From contig MWYZ01000092.1 of the NCBI GenBank assembly GCA_002050365.1, positions 1 to 45,983 on the forward strand: DNA of 45,983 bases. The letters are read 5' to 3'. The DNA is from Acidobacteria bacterium 28-1. GTDB lineage: Bacteria; Acidobacteriota; Blastocatellia; Pyrinomonadales; Pyrinomonadaceae. The position numbers and the translations under genes were made by a program. The notes below the pieces were generated by a model that saw nothing but the letters and a program-made list of their open reading frames with translations, made no database searches and was not told the DNA's origin. This document shows, one piece after another, positions 8,685 to 16,917 of the stretch (position 1 is its first letter; every line of letters begins with the position of its first letter).

Positions 8685-8823
8685 ATATTTCTACATACTT
8701 TTGGTTTTTTTTCTGGATAAATGATACTAACCTTTAGATTGCTATCTTTCGAAAACGGAGATTAAATTCAACTCATTCTAAAACTTAAACTTATTGTCCA
8801 ATTAGAATGGCGGGAAAAGCAAA

Positions 8824-8856
8824 ATTGGAAATTGAATTTTGCAATCAATTTCCAAT
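8824..8856. repeat. Intergenic hairpin
   Basis: ATTGGAAATTGA (8824-8835) and TCAATTTCCAAT (8845-8856) form a perfect 12-bp stem with a 9-base loop. It lies downstream of the VWFA pseudogene and may end its transcription, though there is no T-run. The rest of 8685-8823 shows nothing I can support. Confidence 0.6.
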
Positions 8857-8895
8857 CTTATTTCGGACAGTATCATAAAGCTAAACACAAAAACT

Positions 8896-9240
8896 TTACT
8901 CGATAGTAAATACTGTCTGCTCAATGGTGGTCGCCTTCGCCGCCAAATCATTAACGATAACGCGCAGCAGATAATTTCCCGACACGCTCGTTTGCTGCCG
9001 AATCACGCAAATATAAAGAAATGCGCGACAAATCGGCGAGTCCTTTGTTAGAAAGCGGACGCATCGGCGTATTAACGATGGAGCGACCTTGTGCGTCGAA
9101 AATCTCTATTTTGGTTGCCAGATTCGTCTCGCCGCTTGGCGTTCGCGCCGCGTTGTAAATGAACGACATAAAATCGAGTTGCAGAGGACGCGCAAACTGA
9201 TGGTCAACACTAAATTGAATTTGCACGTCTTCCGGTTTAT
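8896..9240 (-). pseudogene. Remnant of an Acidobacterial VWFA-related protein (C-terminal part, frameshifted)
   Basis: Reading leftward from about 9240, a frame without a proper start gives EDVQIQFSVDHQF, LDFMSFIYNAAR, KIEIFDAQGRSIV and then RISLYLRD, which match the C-terminal region of secreted VWFA-related Acidobacterial proteins. Around 8985-9010 the frame changes; the next frame continues NYLLRVIVNDLAAK and EQTVFTIE to a TAA at 8896-8898, the usual end of that family. The 5' part, including the VWA domain, is missing, and a TAA lies just upstream. It is therefore a truncated and frameshifted relic; the intact gene at 22052 has a different C-terminal end. Confidence 0.75.
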
Positions 9241-9361
9241 CCGATTTTTATTTTGAATTATAGTTTGACAGTTTTTTTGTAAAAAACTTTTTACCACCAA
9301 GAAGCAATGAGAAATCAGGTTTCTATTCTTGATTCACATAAATATGGAAAATTATCTATCA

Positions 9362-10387
9362 TTATTCCGCGCTTAAAATCTGCGCGACGGTTTCTTTTTT
9401 CAAACCTTTGCCCATACGGTTGTTGTAATCATTAAGGGAAATTTGCGGGTCGCGCCATGCGTCAAGATGTCCGACCTGATGAACGCACTGAATCGTGCAG
9501 GTCGGCGCACACCATTTTTCCGTAATATATTCGCGCCTCATATCTTCGTGCGTGTATTCGAGCAGCGGAATGCCGGGCGTTCCGCGCTGCTGCGAACACC
9601 AACTGACAATGCCCGCTTCGTCCACATATAAATACCTCGCGCCCGCCCGACACCGCCACTCGTATTCGCCGCCGTCAACTAATTTATCCTGAAACCAATT
9701 CCAACGCGCATAGCTTCGCGTGCCTTTCGCTTTGATTTCCTTATAAACTTCCTTTTCGCGCGTCGTCAAACCTTTTATCAAGCCGTCGCCGTCGTGAATC
9801 ACGCCGACCGTTGAAGAGAATCCTAATTCCACGGCGCGATTGGCGATAACCAACGCTTCTTCGGGATTTGCCACGCCGCCGCCAACTACCGAATTGATAT
9901 TAACTTTAAATTTGGCGTACTCGGCTAAGTTTTTGAGTTTGCCGTCGAGAACCTTCAAACTCTTTTTCGAGACTTCGTCCGGATTAACGTTATCAATCGA
10001 GATTTGCAAATAATCGAGTCCGACCTCGTTTAATCGCCTTACTTTTTCCGATTGAAAATAATAACCGTTGGAGATGAGTCCGGCAATCATTCCGTGACGG
10101 CGAATTCTGGCGATGATTTCGTAAATTTCCGGGTGCATCATCGGTTCACCGCCGGAAATTGTGATGACCGAACTGCCGAACTCCGCGAGTTTATCAATGC
10201 GCTTGAGCATCGTGTCAATCGCTACCGGCTCGCTCGTCTTGTCGTATTCGTTGCAATACGTACAGGCGAGATTGCATCGCCGCATCGGGACAATGTGAAC
10301 CAGAACTGGATGCTTTGTCGAAGTGAACGCGCGGACGGTGTGTTTAACTCCGCGCGTGAAACGACTGAAACTGCTTGCCTTTGGCAT
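9362..10387 (-). CDS. Radical SAM protein with SPASM-like C-terminal cysteines
   Basis: This 341-aa radical S-adenosylmethionine enzyme has the cluster motif CNLACTYC (Cys38, Cys42, Cys45) that holds a 4Fe-4S cluster, followed by [13 protein letters not shown] and the barrel strands ISNGYYF and LQISIDN. The last 100 residues carry further cysteines ([23 protein letters not shown]) like SPASM/Twitch domains that bind extra clusters. The substrate is unknown; HpnH-like hopanoid enzymes and peptide-modifying enzymes are both possible. It lies downstream of a LolA-like gene but behind that gene's terminator. Confidence 0.88.
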   Translation of the reverse strand: MPKASSFSRFTRGVKHTVRAFTSTKHPVLVHIVPMRRCNLACTYCNEYDKTSEPVAIDTMLKRIDKLAEFGSSVITISGGEPMMHPEIYEIIARIRRHGMIAGLISNGYYFQSEKVRRLNEVGLDYLQISIDNVNPDEVSKKSLKVLDGKLKNLAEYAKFKVNINSVVGGGVANPEEALVIANRAVELGFSSTVGVIHDGDGLIKGLTTREKEVYKEIKAKGTRSYARWNWFQDKLVDGGEYEWRCRAGARYLYVDEAGIVSWCSQQRGTPGIPLLEYTHEDMRREYITEKWCAPTCTIQCVHQVGHLDAWRDPQISLNDYNNRMGKGLKKETVAQILSAE

Positions 10388-10458
10388 TTCTTTTATAACT
10401 CCTCAAGAACGTCAAACGTAAAATTATAGGTTTTAAGGCAATTCTTTTCAAATTATAG

Positions 10459-10492
10459 AAAAGGCTTTGACCTTTTTGAGCCAAAGCCTTTT
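10459..10492 (-). terminator. Rho-independent terminator after the LolA-like gene
   Basis: AAAAGGCTTTG (10459-10469) and CAAAGCCTTTT (10482-10492) form a perfect 11-bp stem with a 12-base loop. It lies just past the stop of the LolA-like gene (10516) and before the radical SAM gene, so transcription of the two may be uncoupled. Confidence 0.8.
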
Positions 10493-10515
10493 GCAAAACT
10501 GGTTTTATTATAACG

Positions 10516-11214
10516 TTAACCTTCAATCTTTTTCGTATCTTTCGGTAGCTTTACTTCAAAAACTGAAGCGTTAATTGTAGTGTTTTTCTGTAAACCGGAA
10601 AGCAGAATAGTTGTCGTATCGTTATTACTTTCAGTAACTTTTATCTGTATCGGCATACCGTTTCCGTCAACCCACATTTCCGCAGATTTATAAGAAGTCG
10701 GATTTTTCGGAGTCAATTCTAAATGCCACGTTTCGACTCCACCGCTGACTTTTTCTTGTCCGAGATACCTGACCGTGTAATTAGCCTTTAACTGGTCTTT
10801 CGACATATTGATGAAAGTGAATAAATTATTCGCTTTTCCGCTTCCCTTCGCATTGGAAGCGTTTCCGATTATCGCTTGCTTGCGGCGCGGCGTGTAGATG
10901 ACATACTTTTTGTTAACGACTGCTAAAGTTTCCAGAATCGGCTTTGTCCAATCAATACGAATAAGTGCGTCGCGTCCTTTAGCAGGCAAATAAACAGCCG
11001 TTCCTTCGGTCGTGTCGGTTTCCTTTAATTGGCTGTTAACTTTAACCATCGTTACATTTGTCCGAAGTGAAGTTAATGTGTTGCGGTGCGTTTCCATCCG
11101 CTTCAAAATCTCATTCAAAGGACCGCCTTGCGCTTTTGTTTCGGTAACGGTAATTGCGCTAAAAAATAATGTTATGGCAACAGTCGTCAAACTCAATCTT
11201 AAAAATGATTTCAT
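10516..11214 (-). CDS. LolA-like outer-membrane lipoprotein carrier / sorting protein
   Basis: An exported 232-aa protein with a signal peptide (MKSFLRLSLTTVAITLFFSAITV, cleavage near TKAQ). The body follows the LolA-like pattern: LNEILKRMETHRNTLTSLRTNVTM, a strand-rich half-barrel with ALIRIDWTKP and YVIYTPRRKQ, and the late strands ETWHLELTPK and EMWVDGNGMPIQIKV. Such periplasmic proteins carry lipoproteins or lipids to the outer membrane. The ATG at 11214 has GGAG nine bases upstream; the longer in-frame start adds five residues ahead of the signal peptide. A LolD-type ATPase lies upstream on the same strand. Confidence 0.82.
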   Translation of the reverse strand: MKSFLRLSLTTVAITLFFSAITVTETKAQGGPLNEILKRMETHRNTLTSLRTNVTMVKVNSQLKETDTTEGTAVYLPAKGRDALIRIDWTKPILETLAVVNKKYVIYTPRRKQAIIGNASNAKGSGKANNLFTFINMSKDQLKANYTVRYLGQEKVSGGVETWHLELTPKNPTSYKSAEMWVDGNGMPIQIKVTESNNDTTTILLSGLQKNTTINASVFEVKLPKDTKKIEG

Positions 11215-11228
11215 AAAATATAACTCCA

Positions 11229-11271
11229 ATAGAGATTAAAGGTTAGTTCTTAACTGACCTCTAATCTCTAT
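11229..11271. repeat. Intergenic inverted repeat (ATAGAGATTAAAGGTTAGT)
   Basis: Arms 11229-11247 and 11253-11271 are complementary at 17 of 19 positions with a five-base loop. The element fills the space between the LolA-like gene and the small membrane protein gene, partly covering the LolA leader. It belongs to the set of word-built hairpins in this window. Confidence 0.7.
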
Positions 11272-11287
11272 TCTCTAATCTGTTTTT

Positions 11288-11593
11288 TTATCGAATTTCA
11301 ATCTCGTAAAAAACTTCGCCGTCGGCATTCTTCTTTTCGTGCCAATCTAAAATTTCGGCGTTTTCATTTCCGCTTAATTCCTTGACTCTTTTTTCCATCA
11401 CGTTTTTTTCAAGCGAAAAATCCTGTGCTTTGACGATGAGCCGCGCCGTTTGGGTTGCAAACCTTTCCTTTTTGTCGAACCACGCTTTCGGTGTGAGAAA
11501 GATAAACGCGATGATTAAAAGACAGAAAACATCGTATTGCCACGTTCCGCGTTCGTGCTGCCACTGAACAAATTTTGTAATCGAACTAATCAT
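11288..11593 (-). CDS. Hypothetical protein with one membrane segment
   Basis: A 101-aa protein. After a polar start (MISSITKFVQWQHERGTWQYD) one hydrophobic stretch, VFCLLIIAFIFLTPKAWF, should cross the membrane, and a charged C-terminal domain (EKRVKELSGNENAEILDWHEKK..) follows, ending in a strand-like VFYEIEIR. I do not recognise the family. It lies between the LolA-like and LolD-like genes on the same strand, so a role in the cell envelope is possible but unproven. Confidence 0.6.
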   Translation of the reverse strand: MISSITKFVQWQHERGTWQYDVFCLLIIAFIFLTPKAWFDKKERFATQTARLIVKAQDFSLEKNVMEKRVKELSGNENAEILDWHEKKNADGEVFYEIEIR

Positions 11594-11630
11594 TAGAAAA
11601 ATAATTCACAGATTAACACAAACTGATTCA

Positions 11631-11720
11631 GTTGGCAGTAGGCGGTCGGCAATAAGCAGCCAAAGCTTTTGCAGATTAGCGACCTTTTGTGCTAACTGCG
11701 AAATGCTGCTTACTGCCAAC
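11631..11720. repeat. Intergenic inverted repeat built from GGCAGTA-like words
   Basis: GTTGGCAGTA (11631-11640) pairs with TACTGCCAAC (11711-11720), and AATAAGCAGC (11651-11660) pairs, with one mismatch, with GCTGCTTACT (11705-11714). The left arm carries about 14 extra bases, GGCGGTCGGCAATA, that look like a further degenerate copy of the same word. It lies between the LolD-like gene and the small membrane protein gene. Confidence 0.6.
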
Positions 11721-11753
11721 TTTTTATCCGTTTTTATTGGCGATAAATTATTC

Positions 11754-12425
11754 TTAAACGACCAATCCGTCGCGCATCTTGATGATTCGATTACAGTTTT
11801 CAGCGGCCTCCGGGTTGTGCGTAATCATAATGATCGTCTGATTAAATTTTTTATTCAGTTCGCGGAACATTTCAAGCACAATGCGCGAGTTTTCCGAATC
11901 TAGATTGCCGGTCGGTTCGTCGGCTAAAATAATTGCCGGATTATTGATAACCGCCCGCGCTAACGCGACTCGCTGTTGTTCGCCGCCGGAGAGTTCAAGC
12001 GGTTTATTATTGATTTTGTTTTCAAGTTTCAAAAGATTAAGAACTTCACGCCGTCGCTGTGCGCTTCCGCCGCCATTGCCCGCGTGAATTCGTTCCGCGA
12101 GGCGCAGATTGCCGTCGGCGGTTAAAGTCGGGAAAAGATTAAACCGCTGAAAGACAAAACCAATTTTGCGCCGCCGAATATCAGTTCGCACGGCATCGGA
12201 AATCTTCGATAAATCTTCGCCGTCAATAATAATTTTACCGCTCGTGGGCGAAAGAAGTCCGCCCAAAAGATGAAGCAGCGTTGATTTGCCGCAGCCGGAT
12301 TGTCCCATAATGGCGACGAATTCACCCGGCTCGACTGCGATTGAAACACCGCGCAAAGCGTGGGTTTCCACCTTTCCGATTTTATAGATTTTCGATAGAT
12401 TTTCGGTTTGAAGAATCAGTTTCAT
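11754..12425 (-). CDS. ABC transporter ATP-binding protein, LolD/MacB type
   Basis: A 223-aa ATPase of the LolD/MacB/FtsE group, which powers lipoprotein release or membrane-extracting transporters. It has Walker [11 protein letters not shown] (residues about 40-49), Q-loop [10 protein letters not shown], signature [14 protein letters not shown], Walker [15 protein letters not shown] and a switch His in MITHNPEA. The phrase [11 protein letters not shown] is typical of this group. No permease of the LolC/E or MacB type is found in the window, so its membrane partner must be encoded elsewhere. Neighbours are a lipoprotein (12 bases away) and a LolA-like protein. Confidence 0.9.
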   Translation of the reverse strand: MKLILQTENLSKIYKIGKVETHALRGVSIAVEPGEFVAIMGQSGCGKSTLLHLLGGLLSPTSGKIIIDGEDLSKISDAVRTDIRRRKIGFVFQRFNLFPTLTADGNLRLAERIHAGNGGGSAQRRREVLNLLKLENKINNKPLELSGGEQQRVALARAVINNPAIILADEPTGNLDSENSRIVLEMFRELNKKFNQTIIMITHNPEAAENCNRIIKMRDGLVV

Positions 12426-12437
12426 TCAAGAACTCGG

Positions 12438-13523
12438 TTATTTTTTGTCGGTTGCCGACCTTTGAGTTTGGACTTGCGATTTGCGGTTGGTAATTTCCAG
12501 AAGTTTTTTGTCCAAATCAACCTCCTCCAAATTCCAGCGATTTTCCAGCACGAAAACTTCCGCGTTATAAGTTTTGCCGATGGAAACGCTTTCGGGCGAT
12601 TGATAAGTCAGACTCATTTTATATTTTTCCTTCGGGCGCGTAACTTCAATTCGCAAAGGCAGATTGTTAAATTCGCCCGTATCGGTTAGGTTTCCCGCTT
12701 TGCCGTATGTAATGTCCGATTCTATTTCCCCTTTGTCGTCAAAAATTTGCTGCCGCGCTAAGCGAACCTTGCCAACGCGGTCAAACCAGAAACGACGCGA
12801 AACGCTCAAACTGCCGTCCGGGTTTTTGCCAAGTTCATCAAGCAAATAATAACCGCGTAGAACAGTTCTTAAAGGTGATTTTTTCCCGACATCAAAATTT
12901 TCTTCCTGCTGCAGAATCGTGCTTTGAGCATACATAAAATTTGCCGCGTCAACGGGACGCATCAGCATCGCGTCGGTAAAATGCTGCGGACGCAGATTGG
13001 AAAAAGCGTTAACATTTTGTTTTAGTTGCTTGACATTGCCATCAAAATCCATTTGGTTGACTTGCGCTTGTAAAGCAGAATAATCGGCGTTATTCGACCC
13101 GACGACAAACTTTTTATATTTACCGCTGCCGCCGTCTTCGAGAATTGCCACGCGAAATTTTTTGCCATCCGAAGTCATCTGTGCGACATCGGTTTTGATA
13201 ATCGGAATCTGAACTTTCAGCAAAATATTTGAGGGACGCTGAACGACGACTTCGCCGTCCGCCGTTTTATATTTTTCCGCAATGCCGAGTTCGGCATAGG
13301 AATTGTCTTCAAACTTCAAATCCATCTTCGCCCGCATCGAATTAACTTTAGCGAAACGATTGATTTGTTCAAGTAATTGTGATTGCGGAGCGTCTTCCGT
13401 CTTGAGCAAAGTTACCGATTTTTCTTTAGTTTTCGGACTAAAGACACCGCAACTGCTCGAAAACGCGACGAATAAAAAAAGGAGAATTAAAGATAATTGC
13501 CAAAAGGGGGTTGGTCTGAACAT
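12438..13523 (-). CDS. Putative outer-membrane lipoprotein, LolA/LolB- or DUF4292-like
   Basis: A protein of about 361 aa with a lipoprotein signal (MFRPTPFWQLSLILLFLFVAFSSSC; the Cys at about residue 25 would be lipidated). The rest is strand-rich with a LolA/LolB-like look: an opening helix LLEQINRFAKVNSMRAKMDLKF, then GEVVVQRPSNILLKVQIP and a late LTDTGEFNNLPLRIEVTRPKE. It is probably anchored in the outer membrane. I chose the ATG at 13523 because it gives a standard signal peptide; the GTG at 13574 is preceded by AAGG and would add 17 polar residues. It is followed by the LolD-like ATPase, so the pair may serve lipoprotein sorting. Confidence 0.7.
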   Translation of the reverse strand: MFRPTPFWQLSLILLFLFVAFSSSCGVFSPKTKEKSVTLLKTEDAPQSQLLEQINRFAKVNSMRAKMDLKFEDNSYAELGIAEKYKTADGEVVVQRPSNILLKVQIPIIKTDVAQMTSDGKKFRVAILEDGGSGKYKKFVVGSNNADYSALQAQVNQMDFDGNVKQLKQNVNAFSNLRPQHFTDAMLMRPVDAANFMYAQSTILQQEENFDVGKKSPLRTVLRGYYLLDELGKNPDGSLSVSRRFWFDRVGKVRLARQQIFDDKGEIESDITYGKAGNLTDTGEFNNLPLRIEVTRPKEKYKMSLTYQSPESVSIGKTYNAEVFVLENRWNLEEVDLDKKLLEITNRKSQVQTQRSATDKK

Positions 13524-13771
13524 TTGTTTCTGATGTTCGATATGAAATGCTTGTTGTCTTGAAAATACTCTCACAAAAACCTTAATAAATGATGCTGAAT
13601 AATATCAAAACCTGAATAATAACACGCCGAGAGCGTTTGTCCTAACAATCAAAAGGGACGGAAGGTGATAAGCATCTTGCTCGCCGTTTTGAGAAATATG
13701 AAAACGCTCGAAGATTTGCTGAATTTCACTGTTTAAAATAAATTTGGGAAAATGCGGATTCAAAAAGATTT

Positions 13772-13780
13772 TGCTACAAT
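13772..13780 (+). promoter_or_regulatory. Extended -10 promoter, originally of mtnP, now before hicAB
   Basis: TGCTACAAT, identical to the box at 2101-2109, lies 55 bases before the decayed mtnP start at 13835. By position it would have driven mtnP and now drives the inserted module. The rest of 13575-13834 shows no gene I can support. Confidence 0.45.
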
Positions 13781-13834
13781 TTTGCATTTATATTCAAACT
13801 TTAAAACAGAAAAAATAAATACGAAAACTATAAG

Positions 13835-13879
13835 ATGGAACAGATAAATATCGAAATTATCGGCGGCAGCAGTTTATAA
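13835..13879 (+). pseudogene. Diverged duplicate of the mtnP 5' end (15 codons)
   Basis: The 45 bases read MEQINIEIIGGSSL followed by TAA. The intact mtnP start at 14708 reads [15 protein letters not shown]. Thirty-eight of the 45 bases agree. The conserved phosphate-binding motif GIIGGSGLY is damaged, and the TAC for Tyr has become TAA. The duplicate ends seven bases before the hicA ATG, and the intact gene begins just after the module. Confidence 0.85.
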
Positions 13880-13885
13880 TTACTT

Positions 13886-14142
13886 ATGCCAAAGGTTGGG
13901 AAAATTGAAATGCAGACCTTTCAGGCAGGTCTGACGCGAGCATTAATTTTCCAGAATTGTGTCAGCTTTTGAACAAATTTGGTTTTAATGAACGAGTAAA
14001 AAGCAGTCATCATATTTTTACGAAAGACGGAATTGAAGAAATCATCAACATCCAACCAATCAGCTCGAAAGCGAAAGCATATCAAGTCAACCAAGTGCGA
14101 AATTTGATTTTGAAATATAAACTTGGAGCAAGGAATGAGTAA
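13886..14142 (+). pseudogene. hicA: HicA-type toxin, probably frameshifted near its start
   Basis: HicA is a small mRNA interferase with a double-stranded RNA-binding fold and a catalytic His. From ATG 13886 the frame reads MPKVGKIE and then leaves the family pattern; one frame over it continues ADLSGRSDASINFPELCQLL, NKFGFNERVKSSHHIFTKDG (catalytic His in SSHHIF) and ends KAYQVNQVRNLILKYKLG. Adding one A to the AAA at about 13907-13911 would restore a normal protein of about 85 aa. So the gene has lost one base or the assembly has an error. A shortened protein from TTG 13957 would lack the first strand. It overlaps hicB by 8 bases. Confidence 0.75.
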
Positions 14143-14344
14143 ATACGAAATTATTATTTATTGGAGCGAGGAAGACAAGGCCTTTATTGCCGAAGTTCCC
14201 GAACTCGCAGGCTGTATGGCTGACGGCGAAACTTATCAGGAAGCGTTGGCAAACGCGGAAATTATTATTCAGGAATGGATTGAAACGGCGGAAGATTTAG
14301 GAAGACAAATTCCCGAACCGAAAGGCAGATTAGTTTTTGCATAA
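14135..14344 (+). CDS. hicB: HicB-family antitoxin
   Basis: A 69-aa protein with the HicB N-terminal fold: KYEIIIYWSEEDKAFIAEVPELAGCMADGETYQEALANAEIIIQEWIETAEDLG. This degraded-RNaseH-like domain binds HicA and masks its active site. The end, [14 protein letters not shown], is short and lacks an added HTH or RHH DNA-binding domain, as in many minimal HicB proteins. The ATG at 14135 has AGGA directly upstream and overlaps the hicA stop. The gene is intact although hicA appears frameshifted. Confidence 0.88.
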   Translation: MSKYEIIIYWSEEDKAFIAEVPELAGCMADGETYQEALANAEIIIQEWIETAEDLGRQIPEPKGRLVFA

Positions 14345-14705
14345 AAAATTTGTGAAATACGAGCCAATCAAAAAATACAGCAAAGTAGACATTGAAAAAG
14401 CCGTTGCTGATAATAATGCGGACGAACTATTACTTTTGGTTTTGTCCGTTGCTTTATATTCTGACGATTTTGAGTATGCCGAAAACTTTTACGTTCAATT
14501 ATCAATTCATGAACACTTCAACGTGCGCGGAAATGCTATTCAAGGTTTTGGACACATCGCTCGAATTCACGGAAAATTGAACGAAAATAAAGTTAAACTA
14601 ATAATTGAAAGTGCTTCGAAGGACAAAAATAAAATTGTTCGCGGTAATGCAATTGACGCAAAGGACGATACAAAACAATTTTTGAATTGGAATTTTAGCA
14701 AATAA
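14337..14705 (+). CDS. HEAT-like hypothetical protein carried with hicAB
   Basis: A protein of about 122 aa from TTG 14337, or 117 aa from GTG 14352. It has two similar helical stretches, [20 protein letters not shown] and [20 protein letters not shown], which share VRGNAI and resemble HEAT-type repeats. I do not recognise a named family. It overlaps hicB by up to 8 bases and stops two bases before mtnP. It is also inside the segment bounded by the mtnP duplicate, so it seems to be part of the inserted cargo and may be an accessory or immunity-type gene. Its AT-rich codon use differs from mtnP. Confidence 0.6.
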   Translation: MHKKFVKYEPIKKYSKVDIEKAVADNNADELLLLVLSVALYSDDFEYAENFYVQLSIHEHFNVRGNAIQGFGHIARIHGKLNENKVKLIIESASKDKNKIVRGNAIDAKDDTKQFLNWNFSK

Positions 14706-14707
14706 AA

Positions 14708-15586
14708 ATGGAACAAGTAAATATCGGAATCATCGGCGGCAGCGGCTTATACCAGATGCCTGAACTCAAAAACATCAGAGAAATCGAAGTTGGCACGCCG
14801 TTCGGCAAGCCGTCGGATGCTTTTATCGTCGGTGAATTGGAAAATGTGAAAGTCGCGTTTTTGCCCAGACACGGGCGCGGACACAAATTAACGCCGACCG
14901 AACTTCCCTTTCGCGCCAATATCTACGCGATGAAACTTTTGGGCGTGGATTATATTTTGTCGGTTTCGGCGGTCGGAAGTTTGCAGAAACAATACGCGCC
15001 GACGGATTTTTGCATTCCCGATCAGTTTTTTGACCGCACCCGCGCCCGCGCTGAAGAATCAACATTTTTTGGCAACGGAATTGTTGGACACATCACTTTT
15101 TCGCATCCGGTTTGCGCGGAACTCGGCGATATTTTGGAAGCGTCGTGCAAAACAGTTGAAAATTTGAAAGTTCATCGCGGCGGAACTTATCTTTGTATGG
15201 AAGGTCCGGCGTTTTCGACCAAAGCCGAATCAAACGTCTATCGCTCGTGGGGAATGGACATTATCGGGATGACAAATTTGCAGGAAGCAAAACTTGCCCG
15301 CGAAGCCGAAATCGCTTATGCAACTCTGGCGTTAGTTACCGATTATGATTGCTGGCACGAAGAACACGACGCGGTTTCGATTGATATGGTCGTCGAGTAT
15401 CTGCACAAAAATGTGCGAAACGCGCAACTTGTTTTGAAAGAAGCCGTAAAAAGAGTTGCGACGAAAGGAACGCCGAATCCATTTGCAGGCGCAACGAGAA
15501 ACGCGATTTTTACCCAGCCCGAACATTGGAGTGCAGAAACCGCCAAAAAACTTGAGGCGATTATCGGAAAATACGCGGCGAAATAG
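14708..15586 (+). CDS. mtnP: S-methyl-5'-thioadenosine phosphorylase
   Basis: MtnP splits methylthioadenosine with phosphate to adenine and methylthioribose 1-phosphate in methionine salvage. The 292-aa protein begins [11 protein letters not shown] (phosphate loop), then [64 protein letters not shown] and TDYDCWH; the [16 protein letters not shown] and DYDCWH motifs are typical of MTA phosphorylases rather than purine nucleoside phosphorylases. The gene is complete. It lies behind the inserted hicAB module and has no clear promoter or Shine-Dalgarno of its own, so it may now depend on the module's transcript. Confidence 0.95.
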   Translation: MEQVNIGIIGGSGLYQMPELKNIREIEVGTPFGKPSDAFIVGELENVKVAFLPRHGRGHKLTPTELPFRANIYAMKLLGVDYILSVSAVGSLQKQYAPTDFCIPDQFFDRTRARAEESTFFGNGIVGHITFSHPVCAELGDILEASCKTVENLKVHRGGTYLCMEGPAFSTKAESNVYRSWGMDIIGMTNLQEAKLAREAEIAYATLALVTDYDCWHEEHDAVSIDMVVEYLHKNVRNAQLVLKEAVKRVATKGTPNPFAGATRNAIFTQPEHWSAETAKKLEAIIGKYAAK

Positions 15587-15632
15587 TCGGCGGGAAAACT
15601 TTTTACAGTTTCCAGACATCTTTACAAGCGTT

Positions 15633-16094
15633 ATGAAAAGAAATTTTTTAGTTTTGGCATTTACATTTTTCAGTTTATTCGTCTTCGGCAATACGGCTTT
15701 TGCGCAAAAGCAAATCGAGCCGCAAATTCAGCGCGACCCGATTTTGGAAGCCGATGCGAGCCACAATTTAGAAGTCGCTCAACAATACTTCAAAACGAAA
15801 AAGGCTTACAAAGCCGTCTTGATGCGCTTTGAAGAAACCTTCGCCGCTTACCCGGAATTTTCAAAAATGGACGAGTTTCTTTATCTAGCGGGAATGAGCA
15901 GTTTTTACCTTTCGGAAAATAAAGGCAAGCAAAAAATTGATACGAAATCTGAAGATGAAAAGAAAAAATTTGCGCCCGAAAAATTGCGCGAAGACGCGGC
16001 GGCATATCTCGTGCAGATTGTCGAAAAATATCCGCAAAGCGCATTTAAGGCAGAAGCTGAAAAGACTTTAAAAACGCTCGAAGCGAAGAAATGA
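15633..16094 (+). CDS. Exported TPR/BamD-like protein
   Basis: A 153-aa protein with a signal peptide (MKRNFLVLAFTFFSLFVFGNTAFAQ, cleavage after AFA). The mature part is helical: LEVAQQYFKTKKAYKAVLMRFEETFAAYPEFSKMDEFLYLAGMSSFYLSE, followed by LREDAAAYLVQIVEKYPQSAFKAEAEKTLKTLE. The repeated F..YP.S pattern resembles tetratricopeptide units of BamD-like outer-membrane assembly proteins, but only two or three units are present. The ATG at 15633 is chosen because it opens the signal peptide. Its stop overlaps the next start (ATGA). Confidence 0.72.
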   Translation: MKRNFLVLAFTFFSLFVFGNTAFAQKQIEPQIQRDPILEADASHNLEVAQQYFKTKKAYKAVLMRFEETFAAYPEFSKMDEFLYLAGMSSFYLSENKGKQKIDTKSEDEKKKFAPEKLREDAAAYLVQIVEKYPQSAFKAEAEKTLKTLEAKK

Positions 16095-16465
16095 ACTTAA
16101 ATCAAGTTACCGTTTTTTCAAACGATGTCGCCGCGTCAGTTGAATTTTACAAAAAATTCGGACTGATGCTGATTGTTGATTCAGTTCCGCGTTATGCGCG
16201 TTTTGAGTGTCCCAACGGCGATTCGACCTTTTCCGTTCATCACACCGAAAAACCGATTGCGTCCGAAACAATCATTTATTTTGAATGTGAAAATTTGGAC
16301 GCGAAGGCAGAAGAGTTAAAACAAGCAGGTTTGCAATTTGAATTCGAACCGACAGACCAAACCTGGCTGTGGCGCGAAAGCTATCTCAAAGACCCAAGCG
16401 GAAATCGCATTTGTCTTTTCTACGCGGGCGAAAATCGCCAAAATCCGCCGTGGCGTGTAAAATAG
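16091..16465 (+). CDS. VOC-superfamily (glyoxalase/dioxygenase-like) protein
   Basis: A 124-aa protein with one pair of the beta-alpha-beta-beta-beta units of the vicinal oxygen chelate fold: LNQVTVFSNDVAASVEFYKKFGLMLI at the start and LKDPSGNRICLFYAGENRQNPPWRV at the end. Such proteins are metal-dependent isomerases, dioxygenases or resistance proteins acting in the cytoplasm, and the substrate is not evident. The ATG overlaps the preceding stop by four bases, so the two genes are translated together. Confidence 0.85.
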   Translation: MNLNQVTVFSNDVAASVEFYKKFGLMLIVDSVPRYARFECPNGDSTFSVHHTEKPIASETIIYFECENLDAKAEELKQAGLQFEFEPTDQTWLWRESYLKDPSGNRICLFYAGENRQNPPWRVK

Positions 16466-16469
16466 TCAA

Positions 16470-16886
16470 GTGTTAAGAAATTCCATAGCCAATATACTAA
16501 TAGCAATATTTATTTTTGGGTTTTGCTGTCTTGTCTATTTTGGGTATAACACTTGGCAAGAATCAGAAAAAGCAGCATACGAATCTTGTATAGCTTCAAT
16601 TACTGGTGAAATACAAAAGTTAGAATCTGCAAAAAATTTATTTCCGACTAATAATGATTGGAAAATTTTGAGTGAAAGCGAAATAACTCTTTTAATGCAA
16701 AATATCCGTGGCACTGATTGCGGAGGATTTAATAATCCAGCTTTGGACTTGTGGAATCACAGAATAAACATTGCTTTAAAATCATCAAATTATCCGCAAA
16801 TCATTATTTGGTCGAACGGAAAAGATAATATCTCGGGAACAGATGACGATTTAATCATTCCATACGGTCAAAAAGTTCCAAAATAA
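16470..16886 (+). CDS. Membrane-anchored hypothetical protein with pseudopilin-like tail
   Basis: A 138-aa protein from GTG 16470, four bases after the VOC gene. Residues about 8-28 (NILIAIFIFGFCCLVYFGYNT) are one membrane segment, and the rest should lie outside the cytoplasm. The end, IIIWSNGKDNISGTDDDLIIPYG, resembles the WS.GPDG..GT.DDI calcium-loop pattern of type II secretion major pseudopilins. There is no normal prepilin peptidase site ahead of the membrane segment, so it is probably a distant relative and not a working pilin. AT-rich codon use differs from its neighbours. Confidence 0.55.
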   Translation: MLRNSIANILIAIFIFGFCCLVYFGYNTWQESEKAAYESCIASITGEIQKLESAKNLFPTNNDWKILSESEITLLMQNIRGTDCGGFNNPALDLWNHRINIALKSSNYPQIIIWSNGKDNISGTDDDLIIPYGQKVPK

Positions 16887-16917
16887 AAAACAAACTTTTA
16901 GGAGAATATTTTAATAA

